DNA of 64,000 nucleotides from Cylindrodendrum hubeiense (taxonomy: Eukaryota > Ascomycota > Sordariomycetes > Hypocreales > Nectriaceae), in the NCBI GenBank assembly GCA_014621425.1, contig JAANBB010000118.1:33231-97230 (forward strand). Reading direction: 5' to 3'. The position numbers and the translations under genes are program-made. A model generated the notes under the pieces. It saw nothing but the letters and a program-made list of their open reading frames with translations. It was not told where the DNA came from and made no database searches. Position 1 is the first letter of the stretch. Every line of letters begins with the position of its first letter. Positions 22,935-34,486 of this stretch are shown piece by piece.

Positions 22935-25900
22935 TCATTGACCCGCCTCTTGCTCCTCCACGGCATCCATGTACAGATCGATGAGACAGCCTGCTGACCA
23001 AGCCTGCGTGGGACTCTGTAATTCGTTGTGTTAGGGTACGTAGATTCCGGAATGTGATCAAAATAGTCCGCCCGAATGGAGGGAGGAGAGAAGGGAGGGG
23101 ATAGATAACTCACCGAATCAGGACAAAATTCGCCATTCTTCTGCGTCAGCTCCGCGAGACCGGCCCAAGAGCTCTCCTCAATCATCTTCTTGCAGCCGAC
23201 TAGGCGCCGGGTGACCTGCTGGAAGGCCTCAGTTCGACCCTCGGGCGTGGTGCGTCGCTTCAGGTCAAACTTGAGCAGGGCTCGGAGGAAGAAGCCGGTG
23301 GGCCACAGCCACTCGGGACCTTGGTGGTAGTTACGGCCCTTGCTGGTCGCGAAGTCGGTACTGTCTTCGCTGTTGCGGTAGAATGGGCGGTAGTTGAGAT
23401 CGGCCGGGTCCAGCGTGGCCATGCCTGTGGGACCGCGTAGGGCCACATCCGCGAGACACAGCGCATTGATGGCATGGTCTAGGTCGAAGAGATCCGGCGC
23501 GGCCGTCATTGCAATAGTAAAGTTCGGGCGCAGTTGGTAATCCTCGTACTCCTTGCCCGACTTGTAAAGGTCCTTGTACATGCCTCGGCGGTTGACGATG
23601 CCCGTGTTGACATCGTACTTGGAGTCCTCCTCGGCTGTCAGCGGAACGTAGTAGCATCGCTCAAAGTTGGCCTTGATGAGTCCTGCCCAGTCGGCCAACG
23701 AAATAGAGCTTCCATCCGCCTTCTTCACACTCGAGTGGGGGTAGTCGCCCTTCTTCTGAAGGCGGGAAAGCCACTCAAGCGTACTGTACAGAAGGCCAGT
23801 GATCTCAACTGCAGCTCCGTCACGAGGAGTGCCAGGTACACCCTTCGACCCAGCCTTTTCACTCTCTCCCATCTTGTCCATCCAAGTGCCGCAGTTAAAC
23901 TGATTGCCTCCAAAGACGAGACCAGTCTCCCAGTCGACATTGATCTCCTGGTTGAAGCCCTCGTCCTTCATCTGAGAATCGATTTGAGGACCAGCATTTG
24001 CTTCCCGGTACTTCATTCCGGAAGCATGCCTTTGAAGCGCCTCCTGAATCACATCCTCAATAGTGCTCTCGTTGGAATACGCACGTGGGTCGTCGGTTGG
24101 GAACCACGTATCATCATATGGCAAGAAGCGACGCTTCACCTTGGCCTTGAGGATGCCTACGCCTTCAGGAGCGTAACGCGTGTAATCCTGGATGCATTGC
24201 AGGAAGAACCAAATCGAATCTCTGGAGTTGTACCTTGGCGCATCACCACTGCTGAGGAGATTGGGGATCATTCCGTGCTTCAGCACACTGGCAAATGCCA
24301 GAATGTGTTCCTTTGCCTCCTCAAATCGACCAGTGCCAAGGAAGAGTCCACGTAGGGAGATGAACACGTCTCGGCCCCAGCATCTCGCCCACTCAACAGC
24401 GAAGTGAGGAAGACCAGCAGCCAGGGATGGGACCAACTTGTTAGGCCATAAAGATGCGGACTTGACGTATCCAGTCTGCTGAACACTCACCATGGCCAGG
24501 CTCTGCAAGAACCACTGTCCCTCACGGACATTGGTATTCATGAGCTCCAAGGATTTCTCCCAGCTCGCCATGTAGGCAGTTCGCAAGACTAGGCCAAAGT
24601 ACCGAGGAAGCAGGAAGTTGGGGATCCCCCTGATGGCATCAAGTCGCTCCTTCAGCCAGGTTGCAGGCCCAGCAAGCGATTCGTTACCCGAAATGGCACT
24701 AATCCGCTCGACTCTACCAACGATGTAATCCAAAGCCCACTGGCCATCCCGGAGGTTTTGGCACAACGGATGAGCCAAGTTGTTGTCTCGGAGAATGTCT
24801 TTGAGGATACTCCACCAAGCCTGGAGGCCAGCATACACAAGCTTGCCATGGCCAGGGATATCGTATACTCCGTCTCGGCCATCACTCGCTGCCAGCTCCT
24901 CTGCGTTACATCGGTATAGCAAGTAGTTCAGGTCAGTTAGGTTGAGATCTTTCCACGCCGCCTTTGCTCCTGATGTAACGTAGTTATCCAGACCAGAAGA
25001 GTGCTCCGCGGCTGGAATCCATGTTTCAAAGAGGGCGATGCTGCCCGGAGGGAACTTGTCGCGCACGGTGATGATGGTGTCGTCACCCTTGACTTCCATT
25101 CTGATGCCGGGCAGATCAATCACACGGCTTGGGAGGCCACGAAGGTACTTTTTGTCATTAAGGACCTTCTCCTTCGCTTCTTCGCTGGTATCAACCTCAA
25201 GCATCCAGCTGCCAAGGTGTCGAGCCTTGGTACCGGTGAGATGGACAGCGTTGAAGGCGCCATTCCCGTTGCCGTAGCCAGGGAATGCCGTGTGAGCAAT
25301 GAGGAAGTATCCCTTTCGCGATTCGGGGTGTACTCGGTGTACAGTGATGTACTGGTCCTCGTGGTGGATGTGAGTCTCGTCGTAGCCATCCTTGCCCATC
25401 AGCGTATGGATCTGGTTCAGCAGCTTTTTGATACCACCAATCCCGTTTTCACCACTTCCTATCTTAATGGGTTTCAAGCCGGAGGATGCAGATGTGTAAA
25501 GTCTCGTCTCATTGACGAGATCCACAAGCTTGGGGTAGATCTCGTCGTATCCCATGACACTCCCAGTCGCGCTGGCGCACATATTGACGAGAGCCGCGTT
25601 GGGCAGCGTATCCCGAGCATCGCGCTTCTGTGCCGGAGTTTCATTGTCGTGTGTGCAGTCCATGAACAGTGCTTGAATAGGGCTTGACTTGATTTTCCGA
25701 ATGATCTCTCTCGAGCAATCCCCACGTCCATTCACCGCACCATTCTTGCCACTCGTTGGACTTCCAGTTGGTGTGCGGATGTCCGACTTTGAAACTTCGT
25801 CAACTTCAAAGCTACCGATGGGCCGGCCACCATGCCTGTGAACAAGTCGGCTGAGTTCACCCGTGCTCCATGCCTGCATGGCCTCGCGGATGAGAGAACT

Positions 25901-27807
25901 CAGACCCAGTCGTTTCACGAAGACGTAATCCATATCCTCCGAGCCAGTGAAAAGCTCTGCGACGACGTACAGGTCGGGCCGCACCCGACGTGCCTCATCC
26001 AGGATATGCTCGGCAACATGAAGCGGCGTCGAATGACAGTTGTCGATTCGCAATCCAGCAAAGTACTTTGCTAGCATACACGCATACTTGGTCATGTGGT
26101 CCCACAACCATGGGCTGTCTTGGGGCCCTTCGCCGTATCTCAGTTTGACACAATCGCCCCAAACGATGACTTCTCGGCGGAGGTAAACTTTCGACTTGGG
26201 ACCTGCATTGTCCACAAGGGCATTTCCGCCCCACACCCAACCGTTGTTGGCGAGAAATGTCTCTCCCGGCTTGTGTTTGGACGTGGTCTTGTTCTCGGGA
26301 AGTCGTGTAAAGTAGCTCTCAATCAAGGGATTGGCTTGGTCGATAGGGCCAAGCTTAGGGCCATTGTCATCGAGACGAACGTACTTGATCCTGTTGAATA
26401 ACTGCTGAAGGATCTCGGCGATCTCAGAATCGTACTCCTTGTAGAACTCCACGTTCAATACATCCATCAACTCAACCATCTTGGCGTTTGCTGTTTCTTT
26501 TTCGTGGCTCTCGGGTAGCCCCAAAGATGAATTCAGAATACTGGCCGCGATAGTCGGGTCGATTCGTCGTCTGTATCGCTCGCCCATGCGATCTGTTCCT
26601 TTCAACCCAAACTTACGAACAAATTCAATCCGCTCTTCCAAGGGTGCAGACTTGAGAGACGCCAGCTTTTCGTAGAATTCGGAATCCCCCGAGTCGTGTG
26701 TGTTGCCCTTGACCCAGGCCTCGACCGCTGCCTCAGCATCCCGTTCCACGTCGAGAGCGTAATATTCCCACAGTCGGATCTTGGCAACGACTTCAGATTT
26801 AATAGCGTCCATGATAAGGAGTAGATCGTCAGCGGATTTCAATTCGGTTGGGAGGCCGAGCTGTTCAAGCTTGGAGCTCAGCTCTAAAAGCTTGGTATCA
26901 AGCTCGTAGGCGGACTCTAACCACGGTGCGGTGACCAAGTTGTAACCAGCGTCAGGGTGCTCCTGTAGCCATTGTGAGTTGTTTGCTGTGTGGTTGAGAA
27001 CAATGTCTGTCAAGCTCAATAGAGAATGGTTCTGCTCGAGGCTGTCGACCATCTTCTGGACGTCCTTCTCGCCGGCAGGGAAACAAGCCGGGTCCCAGCC
27101 GAGCTGGTCGTACAAGCTGTAAGGCGAGTTGGACTCGCCGCGGACTTGCAAGGGGGTGAAGTGAATCATGTTGTAGCCACGGTCACTGATTCCACGCAGA
27201 TGACGCTCCCAATCGCCAGGGTACTTACCCATGAACTTGCTGATGACAGAGAATATCGACAGGGCAGGCAAAGGCAATGGGCGGCCGTCGAGCTTGAGCT
27301 TAGGCGCCACATCAATGTAGTAGACGGGCGTCTTTTTCAGCACCACCTTGTCGGTGGAGCTAGGCCCCAGGTCCCTCTCAAGATCAGGGAGCTCGGCATA
27401 GGTGGTGTAGAAGGCATAGGCACCGGCTTGGTGGATGGGGATGGAGATTTCGAGGGTGCGGTTGAAGTCTGGGGTGAGCCTGGGCGCAGCAAGTGTCAGT
27501 GTACTTGCCTAGACGCATGCTTGATTCGCAGGCGGGCCAATTGAAGTGCAAGAGGGTTTGGAAGAGGCAGAAGACAAAAAAGGGCACCCTACTTGTACTC
27601 GCGGAATTGGTCACGGTGGAAGTCGTCGCCGTGGTCCGGGATGTTGACCCAGAGGCTGCCATTGCGACAGATGGACGAGGTGCCCTCGATGGCAAATCGC
27701 ACCGTCACAGAATCGTCCGTCTTGGGGGCCAAGTAGATGTACTCGCCCTGGACCTGGGGCGAGCCATCGTCGTTGAGCGGCAGCAGGTAGACTTCGTTGG
27801 AGGTCAT
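22935..27807 (-). CDS. GDB1: Glycogen debranching enzyme
   Basis: Three exons on the minus strand: 27807-27593, 27479-23114 and 23015-22935. They encode 1553 aa, full length for eukaryotic Gdb1. This bifunctional cytosolic enzyme first transfers a maltotriosyl unit (4-alpha-glucanotransferase) and then hydrolyses the alpha-1,6 stub (amylo-1,6-glucosidase). The N-terminal GH13-like half shows LTDIVLNHTANNS, GLRIDNCHS (nucleophile Asp), VVAELFTGSED (acid/base Glu) and FMDCTHDNETP. The C-terminal GH133-like half shows WARCWGRDVFISLRGLFLGTG and GGNQFNCGTWMDKMG. Intron 1 has a weak GTAGGG donor; intron 2 has GTGAGT. The last exon restores the conserved end (SPTQAWSAGCLIDLY); reading through intron 2 does not. 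An in-frame ATG six codons upstream (27825) is an alternative start. Confidence 0.95.
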
Positions 27808-29637
27808 TGTGTGCGGCGGGCTCATGATGCGAAAGGGAAGAGCGGGAGCTGCGTGCCCCGCGCAACGACTGCGGTAGTGGTGGAGGAGCTCCCTGGTCGA
27901 GACCTGTAGCTGTGGAGAAGGCTGAGGTGCGTGCTAACGGTTTCGGTGCGTGGTGTGCGTGGTGGGGTGGGATTCGAATCCCAAAGGGCTGGGATCTACG
28001 ATCGTCGGCCGTCGTGATTCATTCTGCACCAACACAGGCCGGGGACAAAAAGATGAATAAAGGAAAGAGAAGGGAAGGGACGAGAAGGATGGGGCGCGAT
28101 CGGACAGGACACGAAGAGACGCGGAGGGGGCGGAAGCTGGACGAGGCTTGGACGCTTGGGAGGAGGGAAATACGAATTGGGACAAAGACCCAAACGATGC
28201 GTTGAGGAGTCGGCGTGGGAGACGGGAAGGACGGAACATGGCGCTGCCACCAAACATCCAGTAAGCACAACTCACACGGTCTCAGTGTCGAATGCACAGT
28301 AGTAGTAGCGTCACGATCGAGCCATTGCTGGGCCAAGGAAGCTGGGCCAAGCAACCATCCAGCCAAGGAACCATCCAGCCAGGGCATTCCAGGTTTCCTG
28401 CACCTGCTGCCGTCCCTCCCAGACTAGCCAAGGCAGGGATGAGGGAAACTAAGCAGTCAATCATATCATGGCGTCACAGCGATAATCACGCAGCCAGCAT
28501 GCCATTGACTTTCTCCAAGGCGCAAACAAGCGAGTAGCCACCCCCGCGAATGCACTCGGTCTAGTTCAATGGTAACCCGGTCATCCAGACTCTCACCGAC
28601 CAGGCCGTCGACGCCGAGTGCGGCGCCTTGCTCGGGCTAGCCCTGACCGGCGGCTCGAGTCAAGCTCTGCTATCGCCGCCAGGGGCAACAAAGCTTCCAT
28701 TGATGATTCCGTCCTGCATCGACTGGCCGCCTGGAACAAATCTGGAAAGAAGAAAGAAAGAAAGAAAGAAAGGAAGAAAGACTCGTGGCAGTCTCGGCCG
28801 AGAGAATTGCTTCCGCTTCGACTCGGCCAAGTGGCTGCAGGCTCTGTGTCTTGGTCATCTCCTCATCATGCTCGTAATCGTCCCCACACGAGCTCGAGCA
28901 GCTTTCACATGCTTACAGAGTCATTACGTCATTAAGCCGCCATCTGCTCCCCCAAATATTCCCAACTGCGGACGTCGCTACGCAGCCGCTATGCAGTGCC
29001 CACGCAGCGCTACGGGGCCCTGACCCCTCTGCTGTGGAGCTCTGTGGATATCCCTGCGCCGCCAGTGCTGCAGCAACTTTTGGGCACTGCAGCGGCTGGA
29101 ATTAGCGCTCGAACCACTAGAACGACAAGGGGGATGATCGTCAGCTCCGGCCATAGACGAGAGATCTTGTCACTGACAGCTCGACCGATGCGCTAGAGAA
29201 CAAATACCATCCAATATCCCATGGAAGATTTTTCAGGCACGGGGCTTCAGCTAAGCCTCGTAATCAGGAACCGCTGCTCATTCCTTAGCACTGTGTAACT
29301 TGTGTGTCGAGACAATGCATATGGCTGTCCTTGACATGCTTACCCTACATCTTCCCCCAACGTCATATTGACATCAGCTACATGGGATTGTTGGGGCAAC
29401 AGCCAACGGGATTTGCTCAAGTATTCTAAGTATATAATAAAATAAGAGTATTTTGTAATAGGTTTATCTCTAGTCGTACAAGAGATAGTATCAATCTTGG
29501 TTTAATCTATAGTCTATGGCATTCGAATCGAATGATGAATCTGGGGTTTCTGATCCATTATCGAAGCTTTTACATTCGATTGACTCTCACCGTCTTCCAG
29601 TCTACCCGCCGCCTTTGATTGGAGCCATTTTTCAGAC
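27808..29637. other. Intergenic region, no gene seen
   Basis: This holds the promoter side of GDB1 and the 3' side of the MFS relic. It contains a short AACCATCCAGCC direct repeat near 28349-28382, a GAAA-type microsatellite, and AT-rich sequence from about 29420. tRNA-like fragments near 27965 and 28560 were examined and rejected. Confidence 0.5.
28744..28782. repeat. GAAA-type purine microsatellite
   Basis: An all-purine run of GAAAGAAA units with two interruptions (AGAAG, AGGAAG). It lies in non-coding DNA. Confidence 0.85.
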
Positions 29638-31417
29638 TCAAAATTGCTTTCGAGACATGAAGCAGGCGCAAATCGTCAGCAGCGCGCCAGCCGTAATCAC
29701 CATGATCCAGATATCAGCGATAGTCTCCACCAAGACATTGAGACATCGTTCCCTCAACTCCGGACTAATACTTTCGAGGATCTTGCTCTGAGACCCAGCG
29801 ATGGCCGCTCGGATTTCCTCGGTAGTGAATCCCTGTCCGTCGAGAGCGGTCTTCATCCCATCGAAGGCCTTGCTCTGGAAGATGGCACTCGCAAGCGCGA
29901 GTCCAAGCATTTGGCTCTGGCCTTGCGAGATGTTTAGGAATTGGATCACGTCCGCCATGCGCTCGGGCTCGACGATTCTTCCGGCCACGGCGTATCCAGC
30001 CTGGCTGACGGTAAGGCCGAACCCAACCAACGCCGAGAAGCCATACGTGTAACTGGCGGGGCTGTCGGACTTGATGGTGTACATGGCCGCACCGCCAGCC
30101 GTCAACAAGACACCAGAAACCAGATAGTAAACCATGTGGTAACCAGTACGTGGCATCGCGTAGCCGCAACCCATGATGGCGGTGATGTAGAAACAGATGA
30201 AAGGCAGCAGCCGCACGGCTGCCTCAGTGCCGCTGTCGCCGTGGACGAAGAGAAAATAGAGAGGGACATAGTAAACCGCGACGAAAAGTCCGGCACCACC
30301 ACAAGCCATTCCGATGTAGACAAGTACAAGCTGCAGGTCTCCCAAGAATTCACACGGGAAGAGACGATCTTCCTTGGTCGTGAAGACTGCATAATGCTGA
30401 GTGACGGCAAAGGCGACGAGGAAGACGACAAAAAGGACGACCAGAACAATAAATCGGGCGTCGTTCCAAGCCCATTCTGGCCCGCCAAATGTAAATGCAC
30501 ACACGAAGCAGGAGTATAGCGCGGCTGTAAGAACGATGCCCAGCCAATCGAGCTTCTTGATCTTGTCCATGAATGAAGTGTTGGGCTGTCGAGGGAGGGA
30601 AGGCAGAGCAAAGAGGTAGATGGGGCTCGTCACAGCAAAGAGGACTAGATTAAGATAGAAAGCCTGTTCGATGTTAGTATGCATTGTTTGTTTAACAGGA
30701 ATAAAGCATACCCATCGCCAGGTCGCAGCGCTATCTGAGAGTAGTCCTCCAACAACTGGACCGAGAATACATCCACCACCATATACGAAACCTTCAAAGG
30801 CGACGTAGAAGGCTGCTTCACGAGGGCTAGTTGTCATTGTGACCAGATTGAGCGTTCTATTACACATTGGTCAGCAACTTGATTCTCGTGAGGGTGTTGT
30901 GCGCAATCTTACCCAAGATACATCCCCGCACCACCGGCACCAGCCCAGACTCGACCAACAATCATGGCATTCATGGACGGCGCAGCTCCGCAAAGCGCAC
31001 TCGCCGCCGCGAACATGATCAGAGACCCAATGTACAGCCATTTCGTGTCAAGATGCCATACGCTTTGCCCAGCGGCAGGATGGCGACCGTTGCACCAAGA
31101 CCAAAGCCAACTCCCAGCCACCCTAACTGAGAGACGTTGTCGAAGCTCTCGGATACTGCAGCTTGGATGTCCGCAGCGATGGTAGTGTCGAGGCCGTAGA
31201 GGAAATTGGCAGAGAAGATGGCCATGCATACGAGGAACCAGCGCACGCCTCGGATGGATCTCTGGGGTTGATCTTGCTTTTCGGAATTAGGAGTCGCTGT
31301 GCCGATTTCGTCGGAAGAGTGCTCTCGTGGCGTGTTGATACCAGAGGGATTGTCGATTTGCTTCTCGACATCGCCTTGGCTTCTGCCAGAGTCTTGAGGA
31401 AGGGTAACGGAACTCAT
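29638..31417 (-). pseudogene. MFS transporter (DHA2-like), one-base frameshift near 31050
   Basis: Exons on the minus strand are 31417-30913, 30856-30712 and 30663-29638. The introns have a GTAAGA donor with TAG acceptor, and a GTATGC donor with ACTAAC branch and CAG acceptor. The summed exon length is one base short of a multiple of three. The break is near 31050, where GKAYGI runs into the wrong frame; the next frame continues DTKWLYIGSLIMF at once. Otherwise the gene is a complete 14-TM-type drug or toxin exporter: TM1 GLDTTIAADIQ, then QLGWLGVGFGLGATVAILP, GRVWAGAGGAGMYLG, GPVVGGLLSD and on to the last helix before MSRKQF. It is divergent from the Zn2Cys6 regulator, which suggests that regulator controls it. 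The defect may be a real lesion or a sequencing error. Confidence 0.8.
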
Positions 31418-31822
31418 ACTGTAAGACTTTGCAATAATTGATTTAAGAAAGTAAGTTGCCAATTGACTGTGAGAGGCAGCTCAATGATGAAAACATTTGA
31501 GTTGACAGCCATGATGGTATTTATTTGGTGAGCTCTGCGAAAAGGACTTCTCTCTTTGGCACTATTTTCTTTCCTAAAGAAGCCGAACTCCAGAACTCCA
31601 GAACTCCAGACCATTGAAAATCCGGAGTGACGGAGTGTTTAAGCTCAAGCCTATCAGAACAGCCGGAGGGGCGCTGTTTTCTGGGTCCCGACCCGGAGCG
31701 GACCATAATTCCGTAATCTCCACCGGGGAGTCTAATTAGTCGGCCATATAAGCGATCACGACTCCTCTCACAACGTTATCATTGACTCCATCTGAAATTT
31801 GTAATACACCCTTGATGCCGTT
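31418..31822. promoter_or_regulatory. Shared divergent promoter with a CGGAG cluster
   Basis: This 405-bp region separates the starts of the MFS transporter and the Zn2Cys6 regulator. CGGAG occurs at 31623-31627, 31631-31635, 31664-31668 and 31694-31698, all on the plus strand. The first two are spaced as CGGAG-TGA-CGGAG, and another CGG follows at 31699-31701. CGG half-sites are the typical targets of Zn2Cys6 proteins. A GAACTCCA tandem triplet (31585-31608) lies just beside them. That the regulator binds here is inference. Confidence 0.6.
31585..31608. repeat. 8-nt tandem repeat GAACTCCA, three copies
   Basis: Three exact head-to-tail copies of GAACTCCA lie 15 bp from the CGGAG cluster in the divergent promoter. 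Such repeats can be slippage products or protein-binding arrays. Confidence 0.85.
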
Positions 31823-34142
31823 ATGCTTCCTCTCCTTGCTCGAGGAACACCGGAGGAGCGTCGGAGCTTTCGCATTGAGGCCCCGCCGCCGCCGCTCTCC
31901 ATCCGGAAGCCACCCCGGAAGCAAGTCACCAGAGCCTGCGAGCACTGCCGCGTCCGTCGTGTGAAGTGCGATCAAGGGCGGCCTTGTCGGCCCTGCAGAC
32001 AAAAAGGAGTGGAATGCAATAGTAGGGGGAAGCATAATGACGAAGCTCGTACCCTTCCTCAAGCGTTGAAGTGAGATTGGCCGACCCATGGAATGGGTCG
32101 TTATGCGCTGACTCTTTTGGTCTAGAGAAATTGAGAGACTCAGGTTTCGAGTAGAAGAACTCGAAGCTGAGCTCGACGAAGCACATCGCCAACAGGGCTC
32201 CGCGCCGGTTGCCGAGGATGCACTTCTTCCGACTCCATCGCAATCAACCCCGTCAACAAGAGGCGACCAGTCCACCAGTCCACCCAGCTGCACTCGTGAT
32301 TCCACTCTCTCAACACCGAAAATCCAATGGGAAGGCATCTATACCGCAACGGCGCGCTCAGAGCAGACATCCTACTATGGGCCCTCCTCATCCTTCTACT
32401 TCGTCGGGAGAATCGGGTCCTTCCTGAATCAGACTCTCCAGCAATCCTTCCAAGTTCGGTGTATGCAGCCAAGAGGGCCTAATAAGACACTGGACCATCC
32501 CAATAGCCCAGAAGATGCAGAAAAGAATACGACCCCTCGTGTAGAGGCTCCCAGACCGTCCATGCCGCGGACGCAGGAGGAGTATTTTCTTAATCTGTTC
32601 TGGGAGTCACACCATACCAGCACTCCGATTATTGATGAGGGCGAATTTCGAAAGCTTTACGATTCATTGTGGCAAAACTCAAGGCCGTATCGGAAGCCAT
32701 CGCCCCTGGTAGATATTGTTCTTGCTATTTCCATGCAATACGGATGGGCGTTCCTCCTACGGGACACTTCTCACACTGCTACGATAAATGGCCAGTATGA
32801 CGATGCAAGCATCGCTGGGAGATGGTACTACCGGCGGTGCCAGGGTCTCATAGCCTCTGAGTTAGAGAGCCCTTCCATCACGACTCTACAGTGCCATCTC
32901 CTCTCCGTCATCTATCTCTGCTGTGCATCCTTCCAGAACATGGCACACACGACCCTAGCGGTGTCCGTTCGCACAGCGCAGATACTCGGACTCCATTTTG
33001 AACCTCCGGAAACGATGCCGCGTGGTGAGAGGGAGCTGCGCAAGCGAATATGGTGGGTCATTTACACTATTGAAGCTAGGACTTGTATGAAGCTGGGCCG
33101 GCCTTTCTCGGTACAGAAATCCCAAGTCTCCGTCTCAATTCCATCCGATAATATAGAAGCCGCTGCTCTCTGCGAATCAAGTTTGGGAGCCTATGATAGT
33201 GAGGTGACATGGCTCACATACTCCTGTCAAACGCAAAAGTTCGTTGCTGCCACGGTCGACGTGTACAACGCCTTGTACGACAAATGCTCAGAAATACTGG
33301 GACAACGAGGACATGGTTCGTTCTACAAAGATACGCAAGGTCTCGAAGCCTGCGCCGGGTTCTTGACTACGCTTACACCCGCTCTCGAAACCTGGGTCCA
33401 GCAAGTTCCCGACGGCCTGAAGTTGAAGCGACGAGGCAACGGCGAGCCATTCTCCGTTGACCGCTCCGCCGTTCTTTTCGAAGCATCCGCACCTCTTGGG
33501 TTGCAACGTAACAGAATCTGCCTCGAGCTAACATATCACAACATGTACACAAACATATATCGGCCGTTCATCAACTTCACGCCGACCTCGAGCACATATG
33601 CGCCGGCCGCCGAGCGGCATGCCGCAGCGTGCGTGAACCACGCCATTGCACATACACATATTATGCACCAGGTGCTCAAGGAGACGGATTTGATGAACGG
33701 CTGGCAGGAGTTCTTCCTGTGGCAATGGAACGCGACGGTCAGCATGGTGGGCTTCGTCCTGGCGTACCCGATCAACCCTGTGACGGCAAGGGCGCGCGAG
33801 ACGATTGAGAAAGCCATTGAGGTGTTTGAGGTCTATGGGAGTAACTTCGCGGTCGCATCGAGTGCGGCTAGTGTGACGAGGGACTTGACGGAGAAGGCGG
33901 ACCTGTTGATTAGTCGCTTGAGGAGTGGCATTGCAGCGGGGGCCGGAACTGGGACAGACGCTCAACAAGATGGATCGGATGCCGGGGTGGTGGAGAACCC
34001 TGAAGGGTTAGCACCATTGGAAGGAGACGGGCTCACGGAGTTTATGGATTGGGCGCTGACAGTGGACTCGTTTAATAGTTTTGAGGACTTGTTTGCCAAT
34101 GCGAACGACTCAATGGATTGGTGGGGAGTTGGACCATCGTGA
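31823..34142 (+). CDS. Zn2Cys6 (fungal binuclear cluster) transcription factor
   Basis: Two exons, 31823-32070 and 32126-34142, with a GTGAGA donor and CTAG acceptor, give 754 aa. The zinc cluster has Cys at residues 39, 42, 49, 55, 58 and 65 (CEHC, VKC, RPC, RPC, EC), in the C-x2-C-x6-C-x5-C-x2-C-x6-C pattern. Exon 2 opens with a charged coiled coil (EIERLRFRVEELEAELDEA), the usual dimerisation helix after the cluster. The middle region holds a fungal-specific transcription factor domain (from about residue 230; SPLVDIVLAISMQYG, LRKRIWWVIYTIEARTCMKLGRP). The C-terminus is Gly/Asp-rich and possibly activating. It probably acts in the nucleus as a local regulator of the divergent transporter. 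The first ATG of the open frame was used; an upstream exon cannot be excluded. Confidence 0.92.
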
Positions 34143-34486
34143 GGGTCGCAGGCCCTCATGTGTGGTCTCACACCGCTTGTTGGCCTCGATGGTCAATGAA
34201 CCCTCTTGAGCTGGGCATTGCCCAATATGACCAATTGAACCGCAATAAGTCTCATCGCACTCTTGGTTGAAGATCTGATCAAGTTCTCGTTTCCAAACAA
34301 GACACTAAGGGATAGAAGATAAACGTAATTGAGGCAGAGACAAATCAATTTTACTCCAAATCGCTATTTATACCGATTTCGCGTGCCTTTGAGCCATCCC
34401 CAACGCCGCTCTGATATAGACGATACAATTCCCAACCATCGCTCCCCAGTGTTAATCACCACCTCTATTCATTGTGACCGATGCGC
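34143..34486. other. Intergenic region between convergent genes
   Basis: This is 344 bp holding the 3' flanks of the Zn2Cys6 gene and of the glycerol-3-phosphate dehydrogenase gene. No gene is seen. Confidence 0.6.

Noticed and set aside
23534..24355. 273-codon open frame antisense to GDB1
   Set aside because: It lies wholly within a conserved enzyme exon and has no recognisable features; it is a shadow frame.
27960..27985. tRNA B-box-like GGGATTCGAATCCC
   Set aside because: The stem and loop do not form a proper T-arm, and no acceptor stem, anticodon arm or A-box lies at the right distance.
28555..28640. tRNA A-box-like TAGTTCAATGG
   Set aside because: No matching B-box or cloverleaf could be folded downstream.
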